DNA from: Desulfocapsaceae bacterium
Lineage (GTDB): Bacteria > Desulfobacterota > Desulfobulbia > Desulfobulbales > Desulfocapsaceae
NCBI GenBank assembly: GCA_030653035.1
Contig: JAUSAB010000062.1
Span: forward strand, 1-48,583
DNA: 48,583 nucleotides
Direction: 5' to 3'
In this document: positions 27,771 to 36,721 of the stretch, piece after piece
Layout of the letters: every line of letters begins with the position of its first letter
Numbering within the stretch: position 1 is the first letter of the stretch
Translations under genes and position numbers: made by a program
Notes under the pieces: model-generated
Told to the model about the DNA's origin: nothing
Seen by the model: the letters and a program-made list of their open reading frames with translations, nothing else
The model's database searches: none

Positions 27771-29496
27771 TTTTTTGCTGCATCTTTTCTTTCATCTTCT
27801 GGTCCTTGAACATCTCCATAGCCTGACGATAGGCTTCTTTTGCCTTTTGTTTTTGTCCGGTTGCCAGGTAGATATCACCCATATGCTCATGAATATAGGG
27901 ATCCTTTGGTTCTAGAGTCAGGGCATGTTCCAGCTCTGTTCTCGCCTTTTCCAGCTCTCCCATGCGAAAATAGACCCACCCCAGACTGTCAAGGATGTAG
28001 CCATTATCAGGTTTGAGGGCGATGGCTTTTTTTATGTATTCCAACGCCTTTTCAAGATGGGTATTGTTCTCAGCCCAGGTGTACCCCAGGTAATTCAGGG
28101 CATCTATATGGTCAGGCTGGAGCTCAACTACTTTTTCCATGCTGGCTATGGCCTCGTTTTGTTTTCCTTCCTGTTCCAATAAGAGTCCATACTCAAAAAA
28201 GAGTTGCACATTGTCCGGATACAGTTCAATTCCCTTTTTCAGTATTTCATGGCCGCTGGCAAGCTGTTCCTGATTGACGTAGATACCTGCCAGAAGGTTG
28301 AAGTAAAGGGGTTGGCGGCGACTTGGATTATCGATTAATTTTCTTACCAGGGCGATTGCTTCCGGTATTCTTTTCAGATCACTCAGAATCTTGGTCTGCA
28401 AGACGATACTGTTTTCAAATTCTTCGTCGCCATGGGTTATTTTTCTGAGATGGGCCAGTGCCGCCTCCCGTTTGTTGTTTTCATAGCGAATCACTGCCAG
28501 CATGTATCTGGCCGCCGATGATTCTTTCTTGGCCAGGATTTTTTCTAACAGGGCATTGGCCTTGTCAAAATTTTTGGTGCGGATGAATACCCGGCTGGAG
28601 ATGAGATCAATGTTGGTGGGTTTGCTGCTGAAGGCTCGAATCTTCGCCAGCTCCGCCAGTGCTTCCTTGTCCCGGTTCTGGAGAAGAAGGGCGTGGACAC
28701 GTCCAAGAGCCGCTCGTTCATTCTCTGGTTCTTTTTTGAGGATGGAGGCATAAAGTTCATCGACCCGTTGATATTGCTCACGCATGCCATAAAATTCGGT
28801 CATTTCATAGACCAGATCTTGAGACCAGCTCAGGGTCAGGATTTTTTCATAGAGGGTGGAAGCGGTGTTGAAATCACCGGATTGAACGGCAAGGCGGGCC
28901 AGATAAAGGAGGGCAAAATAAGAATCCGGATCCTTGGTCAGAAGGACCTTGATGGTTTTTTCTCCCTCCTGGTAACGTCCCTGTTGGCTGTACAGATAGC
29001 CAAGGCGGAGACGTACGGTGTTATTGTCAGGGGCAAACTCAAGGATCTTTTCATAGATCTGGATAGCCTCATCGGTGTTGCCGCTATTGACATCCAGACG
29101 TGCCAGAAGCAGTTGACTATCAATATCGCTTGGGTTTTTTTTGATGGCTTCTCTGAGCCATTGTGCCGCTGCGAGTTGTTTCTCCATTTTGAGAAGGAGA
29201 ACGGGAAGTTTTCTGAGGACAAAATCAGCGTCGGGGTCACAGATGAGAGCCTTTTCGTAAGCCTCCTGAGCTTCGCTGTACTTTTTATTGCTCTCGGCAT
29301 GGGTGCCCCAGAGAAAATAAAAATAGGAGCAGGAGAGATCTCTGCTTTCATCGGTGGCAGCCACTGGTGGTACAGGAGGAGCAGAAACGGGGACAGGCAG
29401 AGCAGGAGCAGGGCTCTGCTTCTTGTCGGCACAATTGGTCAGAAAAATCTGCATGCTCAAGAGGAGCAGGAAGATGAGTGCTTTTTTGTTATGCAT
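27754..29496 (-). CDS. TPR-repeat lipoprotein
   Basis: The 580-residue precursor has a lipoprotein signal (LLLLSMQIFLTNC) followed by a short Pro/Ala linker and then tetratricopeptide repeats to the end. Repeat signatures such as AYEKALICDPDADF, IYEKILEFAPDNNTVRLRLG, ALEYIKKAIALKPDNGYILD and AYRQAMEMF recur at about 34-residue spacing, giving roughly a dozen repeats. It should be a membrane-anchored periplasmic scaffold. Its ATG overlaps the end of tmk by 8 bases and its end overlaps the next lipoprotein gene, so tmk and both lipoproteins form one tightly packed unit. The binding partner is unknown. Confidence 0.9.
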   Translation of the reverse strand: MHNKKALIFLLLLSMQIFLTNCADKKQSPAPALPVPVSAPPVPPVAATDESRDLSCSYFYFLWGTHAESNKKYSEAQEAYEKALICDPDADFVLRKLPVLLLKMEKQLAAAQWLREAIKKNPSDIDSQLLLARLDVNSGNTDEAIQIYEKILEFAPDNNTVRLRLGYLYSQQGRYQEGEKTIKVLLTKDPDSYFALLYLARLAVQSGDFNTASTLYEKILTLSWSQDLVYEMTEFYGMREQYQRVDELYASILKKEPENERAALGRVHALLLQNRDKEALAELAKIRAFSSKPTNIDLISSRVFIRTKNFDKANALLEKILAKKESSAARYMLAVIRYENNKREAALAHLRKITHGDEEFENSIVLQTKILSDLKRIPEAIALVRKLIDNPSRRQPLYFNLLAGIYVNQEQLASGHEILKKGIELYPDNVQLFFEYGLLLEQEGKQNEAIASMEKVVELQPDHIDALNYLGYTWAENNTHLEKALEYIKKAIALKPDNGYILDSLGWVYFRMGELEKARTELEHALTLEPKDPYIHEHMGDIYLATGQKQKAKEAYRQAMEMFKDQKMKEKMQQKIDDTK

Positions 29497-30184
29497 CGTG
29501 GCTCATCGTTTGCAGAATGGGGGTGACGGCCTGCAGCACTGCTTGATGGATAGCCGCAATGGAGCCGGAAGCGTTAATGCGTTTAATATAGGGAAGTTCC
29601 ATATTGTCAAAAATAGCTGCTACTTTTTGAAGAGTGGCCTCTTGCTCAAAATCATTGAGTGTGTCTCCGCGTCCCTTGGTGATTCGTTCAATCCCAAGTC
29701 GTGGCGGGGCGGAGAAAAGCAGGGCCAGATCAGGGGGTGGGGCAAAATCGTTTTTGGCAATGATCTCTGCCGGTGAGAAGCCGACGGCCACGGCCGGAGT
29801 CTTCGCTGCGCTTCGCTTACCTGGCTTAGTGTCGCTCGCTCCAGGGATGGATGAAGAGTGACCGACAACACCCTGATAGGCGGCAGTGGAGAGAAAATAT
29901 CGATCACAGAGAATAATTTTTCCTTCCTGCAGCGCTGGTGTCAGCACGTTGTGGACATGCTCCCGGCGATCCGCGAGAAAGAGCTCCAGTTCCTGTTCTG
30001 GCGAGACGCCGTTTCTATTGGTGTAGAGCGCTCTGATCTGTTGGCCGAATTGCCCGTTGGTAGGTTCTCTGGTTTCAATAACGGCAAAGCCTTTTTCTCG
30101 TAAATGTCTCGCCAGGAGTGACATCTGGGTTGATTTTCCGGTGCCGTCAATTCCTTCAAATACAATAAGCAAACCTTTGTTCAT
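29489..30184 (-). CDS. tmk: Thymidylate kinase with an extra loop
   Basis: This 231-residue enzyme phosphorylates dTMP to dTDP. The P-loop is FEGIDGTGKSTQ (residues 9-20), the dTMP-binding DRY motif is in LCDRYFLSTAAYQG (92-105), and RGDTLNDFEQ forms part of the lid region. The protein is longer than usual. Between YQG and FSPAEI there are about 27 additional residues (about 106-134) rich in Ser, Pro, Ala and Lys, absent from the homologues I know. The DNA of that insert is itself hairpin-prone (see findings). The reading frame is intact and all catalytic motifs are kept, so activity is expected. Confidence 0.95.
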   Translation of the reverse strand: MNKGLLIVFEGIDGTGKSTQMSLLARHLREKGFAVIETREPTNGQFGQQIRALYTNRNGVSPEQELELFLADRREHVHNVLTPALQEGKIILCDRYFLSTAAYQGVVGHSSSIPGASDTKPGKRSAAKTPAVAVGFSPAEIIAKNDFAPPPDLALLFSAPPRLGIERITKGRGDTLNDFEQEATLQKVAAIFDNMELPYIKRINASGSIAAIHQAVLQAVTPILQTMSHDA

Positions 30185-30335
30185 TTGATTATGAATCCTG
30201 TTGTCTCTTTGTATGGATACTCACTCTTGAGTCTTGCCGTGTTGATGCTTTAAATAATCACAAAAGAGATGAAATACACGAAAATAATGAATTGCATGAG
30301 GGGTGTCCATGGGAGTTGATGGCCATTTTACTGTT

Positions 30336-31328
30336 TTAAACAGTGTCCCGGTTTCTGGCAATCAGGGCAGCAAGATCCACGGCAGCGGCAAGGCTTGCCG
30401 GGTCTGCCAGGCCATGTCCGGCGATATCGTAGGCTGTTCCATGGTCAACAGAGGTGCGGACAATGGGCAGGCCCAAGGTGACGTTGACGCCGTCCTTGAA
30501 ATGCAGAAGCTTGAACGGGATAAGGCCCTGATCATGGTACATGCAGATGACGGCGTCATACATCCCTGCTGCGGCCTTAAAAAAAATGGTGTCCGGAGGG
30601 AAGGGCCCCTCGATATGAATCCCGCTTGCCTGCATTTTCTTGATGGCCGGTACAATAATATCCTCTTCTTCATGGCCAAAAAGACCTGCCTCTCCGGCGT
30701 GGGGATTGAGTGCGGCTACGGCGATCTTCGGGGCAGAGAGACCAAAGTCCTGGCGCATGGCCGTATCTGTGGTCTGGATAAGGGAGATCAAGGCCTCTTG
30801 GTTGAGGCGGGCCGGCACTTCAGCCAATGGACAGTGGATGGTGGCCAGGGTGACGCGCAACTTGCTGCCGGCCATCATCATGACGTAATTTTTGCTCCCC
30901 GTGAGTGCGGCCAGCATCTCGGTATGTCCAGGGAAGGTGTATCCGGCCTGATTCAGGCTTGCCTTGGAGATGGGGCAGGTGACCATAGCCGAAAAGGTTT
31001 TATCGAGAATAAGGCGGACTGCCTTTTCAATATAGCCGACCATAGCCTTGCCGGTGGTGATTGTCGGCTGCCCCCAGCTTAATTCCTGGGCATTGAGACG
31101 GGACAGTTCCAGGACAGGGATCTGTCCTCTTTGCATTGGGAGCCCTGGCTGCCATGACTGGAATTCAGCGTTGATTCCCAGCTCAGTTGCGCAGTGTTGC
31201 AGGACCCCGAGGTCGCCAAGGATTACCGGAGAATATTGTGAAAAGCTGCCTGCCTGAGTAAAAAATTTTAAGATTATCTCGGGCCCGATTCCAACAGGGC
31301 AACCCATGGTGATGGCAATGTGGCGCAT
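30336..31328 (-). CDS. pdxA: 4-hydroxythreonine-4-phosphate dehydrogenase
   Basis: The 330-residue cytoplasmic enzyme oxidises 4-phosphohydroxy-threonine in the DXP-dependent route to pyridoxal phosphate. Typical features are the N-terminal TMGCPVGIGPEI (the family usually has GDPAGIGPE, so Asp-Pro-Ala is replaced by Cys-Pro-Val), FPGHTEMLA with a metal-ligand His, AALNPHAGEAG, and the C-terminal GLPIVRTSVDHGTAYDIAG. Length is normal. It lies 30 bases after the yraN gene on the same strand, at the downstream end of the ribosomal/SRP gene run. The GCPVG variant at the start is a mild oddity in an otherwise standard protein. Confidence 0.95.
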   Translation of the reverse strand: MRHIAITMGCPVGIGPEIILKFFTQAGSFSQYSPVILGDLGVLQHCATELGINAEFQSWQPGLPMQRGQIPVLELSRLNAQELSWGQPTITTGKAMVGYIEKAVRLILDKTFSAMVTCPISKASLNQAGYTFPGHTEMLAALTGSKNYVMMMAGSKLRVTLATIHCPLAEVPARLNQEALISLIQTTDTAMRQDFGLSAPKIAVAALNPHAGEAGLFGHEEEDIIVPAIKKMQASGIHIEGPFPPDTIFFKAAAGMYDAVICMYHDQGLIPFKLLHFKDGVNVTLGLPIVRTSVDHGTAYDIAGHGLADPASLAAAVDLAALIARNRDTV

Positions 31329-31358
31329 AGAAGTTTTTCAGGATGATGGGAATGACGG

Positions 31359-31751
31359 TTAGAAACCAACGCTCAGGTCAAAGGCATTTTGAATGAGCTC
31401 AATTTGGGGCGGACCGTTATCTGGGAGGATAATAGCCACGACATCAAAGCGGGCAGCTATTTCTGTCAGGTTGTTTTGTTCCAGATATCCTAGAGCTACC
31501 TTGCTGATCTGAAGCTGTTTTTTTCGGGTGACGGCCTCGCTGGGGTGGCTGAATAACGCGTTCTTTCTGGCTTTGACTTCGACAAAAACGAGGGTTTTGG
31601 TCTTTTGGACAAGAGAGAACGCGATAATATCAATCTCGCCATAATGATTCCGGTAGTTTCGTTCAACAATACGATACCCAGCACCCAGAAGGTAGGCCGC
31701 GGCCAGATCTTCACCCCTTTGGCCAAGAATATTTCTTCCGTGGTCAGACAA
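31359..31751 (-). CDS. yraN: YraN/UPF0102 family nuclease-like protein
   Basis: The 130-residue protein shows the UPF0102 pattern: GEDLAAAYLLGAGYRIVERNYR, then GEIDIIA with the acidic nuclease-fold residues, FVEVKARK (the E-x-K of the restriction-endonuclease-like fold) and KKQLQISKVALGYL. It is predicted to be a small nuclease-fold protein of unclear role. Its start overlaps the end of rnhB by 8 bases, the usual gene neighbour in this operon type. Confidence 0.92.
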   Translation of the reverse strand: MSDHGRNILGQRGEDLAAAYLLGAGYRIVERNYRNHYGEIDIIAFSLVQKTKTLVFVEVKARKNALFSHPSEAVTRKKQLQISKVALGYLEQNNLTEIAARFDVVAIILPDNGPPQIELIQNAFDLSVGF

Positions 31752-32403
31752 ATTCCTTGACCCCTTTGAAGGTCATGCGGTGGCAAGACACCACCGGGCC
31801 ATATTTCTCAATGGCCTCGCGATGTTCTCTGGTGGGATACCCCTTGTTCTGGGCGAAATTATAGACCGGAAATTGGCGGTCAAGCTCATCCATCAGCGCG
31901 TCCCGCGTCACCTTGGCCAGAATGGAGGCGGCGGCAATGGAGGCGCTCTTTGATTCACCTTGAATCAATGTATGCTGGGGGGTATCCATGGGGATTTTGA
32001 ATTTCCCATCAATCAAGAGAAAGTTGGGTGACGGCGCAGTGCTGGCCAGATTTTCAACGGCCCTTTTCATGGCGAGAAGAGATGCCTGCAGGATATTGAT
32101 CCGATCAATGGTTGTGTGAGAGACAATACCCACCCCGGTGGAGGCGTCAATTTCAGTGAGAATCCTGGCCAGAAAACAACGTCTTTTATGGGAGAGTTTT
32201 TTTGAGTCGAGGAAAAGAGCAAAGTCGCAATAGGGCGGCAAAACGACACAGGCAGCGACTACTGGTCCAGCCAGTGGCCCTCTGCCTGCTTCGTCCAACC
32301 CTGCGACACACGAATAACCTCTGGTGTGCAGGGCCCGTTCAAAAAGGAAAGTGTCGTCTGTATCGGCAACGACGGTGGAGAGAATTTCTTCTATCCGTTG
32401 CAA
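31744..32403 (-). CDS. rnhB: Ribonuclease HII
   Basis: RNase HII nicks RNA-DNA hybrids and removes misincorporated ribonucleotides. GLDEAGRGPLAGPV carries the first catalytic Asp-Glu, DSKKLSHKRR follows, and the later acidic residues lie in IDGKF and ASILAKVTRD. The frame is open upstream into rplS with no ATG after the rplS stop. The best start is the TTG at 32401-32403, giving 219 residues, the normal length, with GGA about 9 bases upstream. A longer version starting at 32700 would overlap rplS almost fully and is rejected. The non-ATG start may keep translation low compared with rplS. Confidence 0.92.
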   Translation of the reverse strand: MQRIEEILSTVVADTDDTFLFERALHTRGYSCVAGLDEAGRGPLAGPVVAACVVLPPYCDFALFLDSKKLSHKRRCFLARILTEIDASTGVGIVSHTTIDRINILQASLLAMKRAVENLASTAPSPNFLLIDGKFKIPMDTPQHTLIQGESKSASIAAASILAKVTRDALMDELDRQFPVYNFAQNKGYPTREHREAIEKYGPVVSCHRMTFKGVKEFV

Positions 32404-32434
32404 CTCGTTTTTCCGGTCTAATTGACTATGATAA

Positions 32435-32797
32435 TCAGCGGTTATCCGATTGATACAAACGCTCACGAATACGTGCTGCTTTGCCGCGTCTGTCACGGAG
32501 ATAGTAAAGGCGTGAACGGCGAACACGACCACGACTGATGACTTCAATCTGTTCAATTCTTGGATTGTGCAGGGCAAAGGTCTTTTCAACGCCAACACCG
32601 TGTGACACTTTACGAACGGTGTATGAAGCATCCATCGTGCCATTCTTGCGTTTAATGACAACGCCCTGGAAGATCTGGATCCGCTCCTTGTTTCCCTCAA
32701 TGATCCGGATATATACCTTTACGGTGTCGCCGGAACGAAACTCTGGGTGATCAAATCGCATCTGCTCCTGATTAATTCTGTCAAGTATCAAGCTCAT
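32435..32797 (-). CDS. rplS: 50S ribosomal protein L19
   Basis: L19 sits at the interface of the 30S and 50S subunits. The chosen ATG at 32797 starts [13 protein letters not shown] and gives 120 residues, the standard length. An in-frame ATG 16 codons upstream lacks homologous character. Family motifs are [39 protein letters not shown] and [19 protein letters not shown]. It follows the SPOUT methylase gene in the classic rpsP-rimM-trmD-rplS order. Confidence 0.97.
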   Translation of the reverse strand: MSLILDRINQEQMRFDHPEFRSGDTVKVYIRIIEGNKERIQIFQGVVIKRKNGTMDASYTVRKVSHGVGVEKTFALHNPRIEQIEVISRGRVRRSRLYYLRDRRGKAARIRERLYQSDNR

Positions 32798-32880
32798 AAT
32801 TTTACTCTTTGTTGAAGTATGTTGATGGGGATAGTTGTTGGCCACTCTCTTTGAAGAGGCCTCGAAAAATTGTCTTGTTT

Positions 32881-33462
32881 TTATAATCCTTCGTGAACGC
32901 CGAGGAGTCGATCAAGGATGATCGAGACTGCCGAACGCACAGAAAGATGATTATAGCCAGTTGTACTCTCAATAGGAGGCAGGGTGTAGTCCGCTGTCTC
33001 GCTGAGCTCCGGGGCCAGTCCATGGGCGGTTCCGAACAGGAGAAGTATTGGCTCTCCTGCTGCAATGCGCTTGCGGGTTTCTCGGTAACTGATACTGTTT
33101 TTCTGGACCCGAGCACTCGTGGTCAGAAGCAGGGGCTTCTGAGCTCTCTGCTCAGTGACCAGAGTGATGACTTCATCCAGTGATGCTGCAATTTTTACTC
33201 GGTCAAGGGCACTTTTACGGGCTGGGTTATACGTTGCCCCATAGCCTGTCTGCCAGTGGTCGAGAATCTCTTGAACCAGTGTCTGCTGGTCGCTATACGG
33301 GGTGACAATATAGTAATGATCAACCCCAAATGTCCTTGCTGCCCGGGCGATATCATGCAGATCAAGATTGGTTACTGCCGACCCTATGGTCTCTCCGGTC
33401 TTGTTGATAACAGGGTAATGGATAAGAACAATATCCAGAGCTTTATTCCTCTCCTTATTCAT
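32881..33462 (-). CDS. SPOUT-type RNA methyltransferase (Methyltrn_RNA_4-like)
   Basis: This 193-residue protein resembles the TM1570-type SPOUT methyltransferases often found between trmD and rplS. Visible features include [45 protein letters not shown] (the SAM-binding knot) and [17 protein letters not shown] (knot C-terminus). It likely uses S-adenosylmethionine to methylate rRNA or tRNA as a dimer, but the target is not established. The start overlaps the trmD end by 8 bases, so it is translationally coupled to trmD. Confidence 0.85.
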   Translation of the reverse strand: MNKERNKALDIVLIHYPVINKTGETIGSAVTNLDLHDIARAARTFGVDHYYIVTPYSDQQTLVQEILDHWQTGYGATYNPARKSALDRVKIAASLDEVITLVTEQRAQKPLLLTTSARVQKNSISYRETRKRIAAGEPILLLFGTAHGLAPELSETADYTLPPIESTTGYNHLSVRSAVSIILDRLLGVHEGL

Positions 33463-34228
33463 TCGGTCCGGTCAGCAACGCCTCTATTTCCTGATATAAA
33501 CCATATTCTTTGAGCAGTTTTTTTTCATCTTTGCTAAAAACGGCCCGTTTATATAACTCTGGTCGTCGTTTCAAGGTGCGTCGTACTGACTCCAAAAACC
33601 GATATTGCTCGATTGCCTCGTGATTGCCGGATAGGAGCGTTTCCGGTATCTCTTGTCCTTCAAATATCCTGGGCCTTGTGTATTGTGGATGCTTGAGCAA
33701 ATCTCTACTGAATGTATCCCTGGTTGCTGATTCAGAACAGCCAAGAACTCCAGGAAGAAGCCGGGTTACAGAATCAATCACAATCATTGCTGCCAGCTCA
33801 CCACCGGTCAGGATGTAATCACCAACCGAGATGGCATCATCGACAGAAGCGGTCACAAATCGTTCGTCAACCCCTTCGTATCGGCCGCAAACCAGAATCA
33901 GATGGGACAATGAGCTGAGCTCTTCGGCAACCTTCTGAGTGTACGCACGTCCTTGCGGGCTGAGCAGGATGACCCGGCCAGCACCGTTTTTCTCTTGTAC
34001 CGCGCGTAGGGCAGCGGTCAGCGGCTCCGGTTTCATGACCATACCTTCGCCGCCGCCAAAGGGGCGGTCGTCGGTTGTGGCATGTTTGTCCAAAGCAAAA
34101 TCCCGGATATCAGTGATATCAATGCGGATCTTGTCGTTCTGTCTGGCCCGGCGAATAATCGATTCATTCAGCGGTGAGTCAAGAAGCCCTGGGAAAAGCG
34201 TCAGTATGTCAAAAATCAAAGTGTCCAT
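33455..34228 (-). CDS. trmD: tRNA (guanine-N1-)-methyltransferase
   Basis: TrmD methylates G37 next to the anticodon of tRNAs for Leu, Pro and Arg. The 257-residue product shows [50 protein letters not shown] and the trefoil-knot [15 protein letters not shown]. The ATG at 34228 is preferred over an in-frame GTG at 34234. The gene starts a few bases past the rimM stop codon. A standard-length enzyme with every key motif. Confidence 0.97.
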   Translation of the reverse strand: MDTLIFDILTLFPGLLDSPLNESIIRRARQNDKIRIDITDIRDFALDKHATTDDRPFGGGEGMVMKPEPLTAALRAVQEKNGAGRVILLSPQGRAYTQKVAEELSSLSHLILVCGRYEGVDERFVTASVDDAISVGDYILTGGELAAMIVIDSVTRLLPGVLGCSESATRDTFSRDLLKHPQYTRPRIFEGQEIPETLLSGNHEAIEQYRFLESVRRTLKRRPELYKRAVFSKDEKKLLKEYGLYQEIEALLTGPNE

Positions 34229-34233
34229 GGACA

Positions 34234-34788
34234 CTAAAGAACATCGTTCCCGGAGTTTATCTCCAAAAGTCCGGGCGGAGGTTCTATTACTATTTTTTCA
34301 GCATCACGATGGATGATAATAGTGTCAAGGATGGGAATCAGATATTCCTCATCGTTGTCTTGCACCACCAGCAGATCCTGTGCTCCGTTGGAAAAGATGT
34401 GTGTTACTGTTCCCAGTCTGCGGCCCTGAGTGGTTACGACGGGCAGACCTTCCATTGGATACAGATAAAATTCATCTTTTCCTGGTTGGGGCAGATCCTC
34501 TTTAAGGATCAAAACCCCCATACCTGTTATTGCCTCGGCCCCATTACGGTCACGGACAGAGCTCAGCTGAACAATGGCTGATTTTCCCTTTATCCGGCTC
34601 GTCTCGGCAGAATAGGGCTGAGAAAGTTTCCCGGATGGAGTTACCAGAACCAGTTTCTTGTAGTGCTGGATATTTTCCGGTTGTCCCGCGAAAGAAAAAA
34701 TCTTTATTTCTCCCTTCAGGCCGTGGGGTTCGATAATCTTTCCGATCAGGAGATAGGACTCAGCGGGATATAAAAAATCGTCAGTCAT
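34234..34788 (-). CDS. rimM: 16S rRNA processing protein RimM
   Basis: RimM assists maturation of the 30S head by binding S19. From the ATG at 34788 (AAAGAG just upstream) the protein has 184 residues. The N-terminal beta-barrel carries [18 protein letters not shown], and the PRC-barrel half contains [34 protein letters not shown] and [15 protein letters not shown] longer reading from 34857 would overlap khpA and lacks family similarity. Confidence 0.95.
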   Translation of the reverse strand: MTDDFLYPAESYLLIGKIIEPHGLKGEIKIFSFAGQPENIQHYKKLVLVTPSGKLSQPYSAETSRIKGKSAIVQLSSVRDRNGAEAITGMGVLILKEDLPQPGKDEFYLYPMEGLPVVTTQGRRLGTVTHIFSNGAQDLLVVQDNDEEYLIPILDTIIIHRDAEKIVIEPPPGLLEINSGNDVL

Positions 34789-34801
34789 GGCTCTTTGGAT
34801 A

Positions 34802-35032
34802 TTACTCCAGAATATCAAGCCTTGACCGCTTGTTCTCCTTCCCGGCAGTGACCGCAAGGAGCGAGCGCATGGCCCTTGCCGTCCTGCCTTGTTTGCCGAT
34901 CACCTTGCCGAGATCTTCTTTGGCAACGGCCAGACCGATGGTGATGGTATCATCCTCCTCGCTCATGGTGACGGTTACCATGTCAGGATTATCGACCAAC
35001 GATTTAGCAAGATGGGAGACCAGTTCTTGCAT
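34802..35032 (-). CDS. khpA: KH-domain RNA-binding protein KhpA
   Basis: The 76-residue protein is a single KH domain with the GXXG loop in VIGKQGRTARAMRSLL. KhpA proteins bind RNA and, with KhpB in other bacteria, affect cell division and ribosome function. It lies between rpsP and rimM, its usual place, 6 bases after the rpsP stop. Length and motif are standard. Confidence 0.95.
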   Translation of the reverse strand: MQELVSHLAKSLVDNPDMVTVTMSEEDDTITIGLAVAKEDLGKVIGKQGRTARAMRSLLAVTAGKENKRSRLDILE

Positions 35033-35038
35033 AGCCCG

Positions 35039-35284
35039 TTATTCGCTGACTGCAGTCTTCGCGATTAAACTCTGAACCGTGGTGGATGGCAAAGCACCTT
35101 TGCCAATCCAGTCCTGGAGTTTAACCGTATTGATGCTGATGGCGGCAGGATTCTGCATGGGGTCGTAGGTCCCGACGATATCAAGGAACTTTCCATCACG
35201 CTGACGCTCACTGTCGGCAACTACAATACGATAGAAGGGTTTTTTCTTTCTGCCAAGCCTGGTTAAACGAATTCGAACTGCCAT
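35039..35284 (-). CDS. rpsP: 30S ribosomal protein S16
   Basis: The 81-residue S16 begins MAVRIRLTRLGRKKKPFYR and continues IVVADSERQRDGKFLDIVG and YDPMQNP, all family hallmarks. It helps assemble the 30S body. It follows ffh by about 80 bases on the same strand and precedes khpA, the common bacterial order. Confidence 0.97.
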   Translation of the reverse strand: MAVRIRLTRLGRKKKPFYRIVVADSERQRDGKFLDIVGTYDPMQNPAAISINTVKLQDWIGKGALPSTTVQSLIAKTAVSE

Positions 35285-35365
35285 TCCTGATAACTCCTTT
35301 GATGTATTAAAAAACTATGAATAAAACCTGAGTTGTCTCTGACTGTTCCAGCCAGAAAGTGATTG

Positions 35366-36721
35366 TTAACTTTTACGTAATCCTTTTGGAAGCTTTCGTC
35401 TTTTCTGACCGGTGATCAGGCCAGGTTTGCCGCGCATCTTCTGCATCATCTTTAACATGGTCGAATAACTTTTAATGACCCGGTTGACATCGGCCACATC
35501 CGTGCCGGAACCCGTGGCGATCCGTTGCCTGCGGCTGGTGTTGATAATGGCATAATTATGTCGCTCTTTTTTAGTCATGGAGCGAATAATGGCCTCGGTT
35601 TTGGACAGCTCTTTTTCGTTTGGCTGAGGTGCATCTTTCAGTTGCTTGAGCTTGTTGATCCCGGGAATCATGCCCAGAATTTGTTCCAGCGATCCCATTT
35701 TTTTGATCTGCTGGATCTGGTCGAGAAAATCTTCCAAGGTAAAGGTGTTTTGCCGGAGTTTGTTGATCAGTTTGTCGGCTTTTTTCTTGTCAACAACGGC
35801 TTCGGCCCGCTCAATCAGGGTAAGGACATCGCCCATGCCCAGGATGCGCGAGGCTGTTCGATCAGGATGAAAGATTTCCAGTGCATCCAGGCCTTCACCC
35901 ACACCCGTAAACTTAATGGGCTTGCCGGTGATATTCTTTATAGAAAGTGCTGCGCCGCCACGGGCGTCACCTTCCATTTTGGTGAGAACGATACCTGTTA
36001 TTTCCAGATCCTGATTAAACTTGCTGGCAACGGTAACCGCATCTTGTCCAGTCATGGCATCGGCCACGAAGAGAATTTCAGATGGCTTTATTGCGGTCTG
36101 GATCTCTTTCAACTCACCCATGAGAAGTTCATCAACATGCAGGCGGCCTGCGGTATCAATGATCAGGGTGTCGTAATTTTTTTCCCGGGCAACAGCCACC
36201 GCCTGTCGGCAGATATCCACCGGTTTGGTCTCGGGGGTGGATGGATGGACCGGGACGTCAATTTTTCCGCCAAGGATCTGGAGCTGTTCAATGGCTGCGG
36301 GGCGATAGACGTCGGCTGGCACCAGATAAGGTCGTCTGCCCTTGTTCTTGAGCATGCGCGCGAGTTTACCCGAGGTGGTCGTCTTTCCAGAGCCTTGCAG
36401 GCCAGCCATCATGATGATGACCGGCTGACGGCCATCAAGGCGAATCTGTTCAGTATTGCCGCCGAGAAGGGCTACCAGTTCCTCATGGACTATCTTGATG
36501 ATCTGTTGACCCGGAGACAGTGCCTGGCTTACTTCAAGCCCCACAGCCTTTTCGGTAACCGTGGCAATAAACTGTTTGACCACATTGAGGTTGACGTCGG
36601 CCTCAAGGAGCGCCATGCGCACTTCCCGCATGGATTCCTGAATGTTTTCTTCAGTGAGTTTGCCGTGGCCTCGGAGTTTTTTGAAGACCCCTTCCAGCCT
36701 GTCTGTTAGATTCTCAAACAT
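35366..36721 (-). CDS. ffh: Signal recognition particle protein Ffh
   Basis: Ffh is the GTPase that, with 4.5S RNA, delivers nascent membrane proteins to FtsY. The 451-residue product has the N domain (1-85), the G domain with G1 GLQGSGKTT (about 108-116), DTAGRLHVDE, TKMEGDARGGAALS and GVGEGLDALEIF, and a methionine-rich M domain (MTKKERHNYAIINTSRRQRIA; LKMMQKMRG). It ends in a basic tail. It is the first gene of the rpsP-trmD-rplS-rnhB unit, and a perfect inverted repeat sits 30 bases before its ATG. Confidence 0.97.
   Translation of the reverse strand: MFENLTDRLEGVFKKLRGHGKLTEENIQESMREVRMALLEADVNLNVVKQFIATVTEKAVGLEVSQALSPGQQIIKIVHEELVALLGGNTEQIRLDGRQPVIIMMAGLQGSGKTTTSGKLARMLKNKGRRPYLVPADVYRPAAIEQLQILGGKIDVPVHPSTPETKPVDICRQAVAVAREKNYDTLIIDTAGRLHVDELLMGELKEIQTAIKPSEILFVADAMTGQDAVTVASKFNQDLEITGIVLTKMEGDARGGAALSIKNITGKPIKFTGVGEGLDALEIFHPDRTASRILGMGDVLTLIERAEAVVDKKKADKLINKLRQNTFTLEDFLDQIQQIKKMGSLEQILGMIPGINKLKQLKDAPQPNEKELSKTEAIIRSMTKKERHNYAIINTSRRQRIATGSGTDVADVNRVIKSYSTMLKMMQKMRGKPGLITGQKRRKLPKGLRKS

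Noticed and set aside
32404-32700. N-terminal extension of RNase HII into rplS
   Set aside because: The extension is antisense-free but out of frame with the conserved L19 coding sequence and unlike RNase HII.
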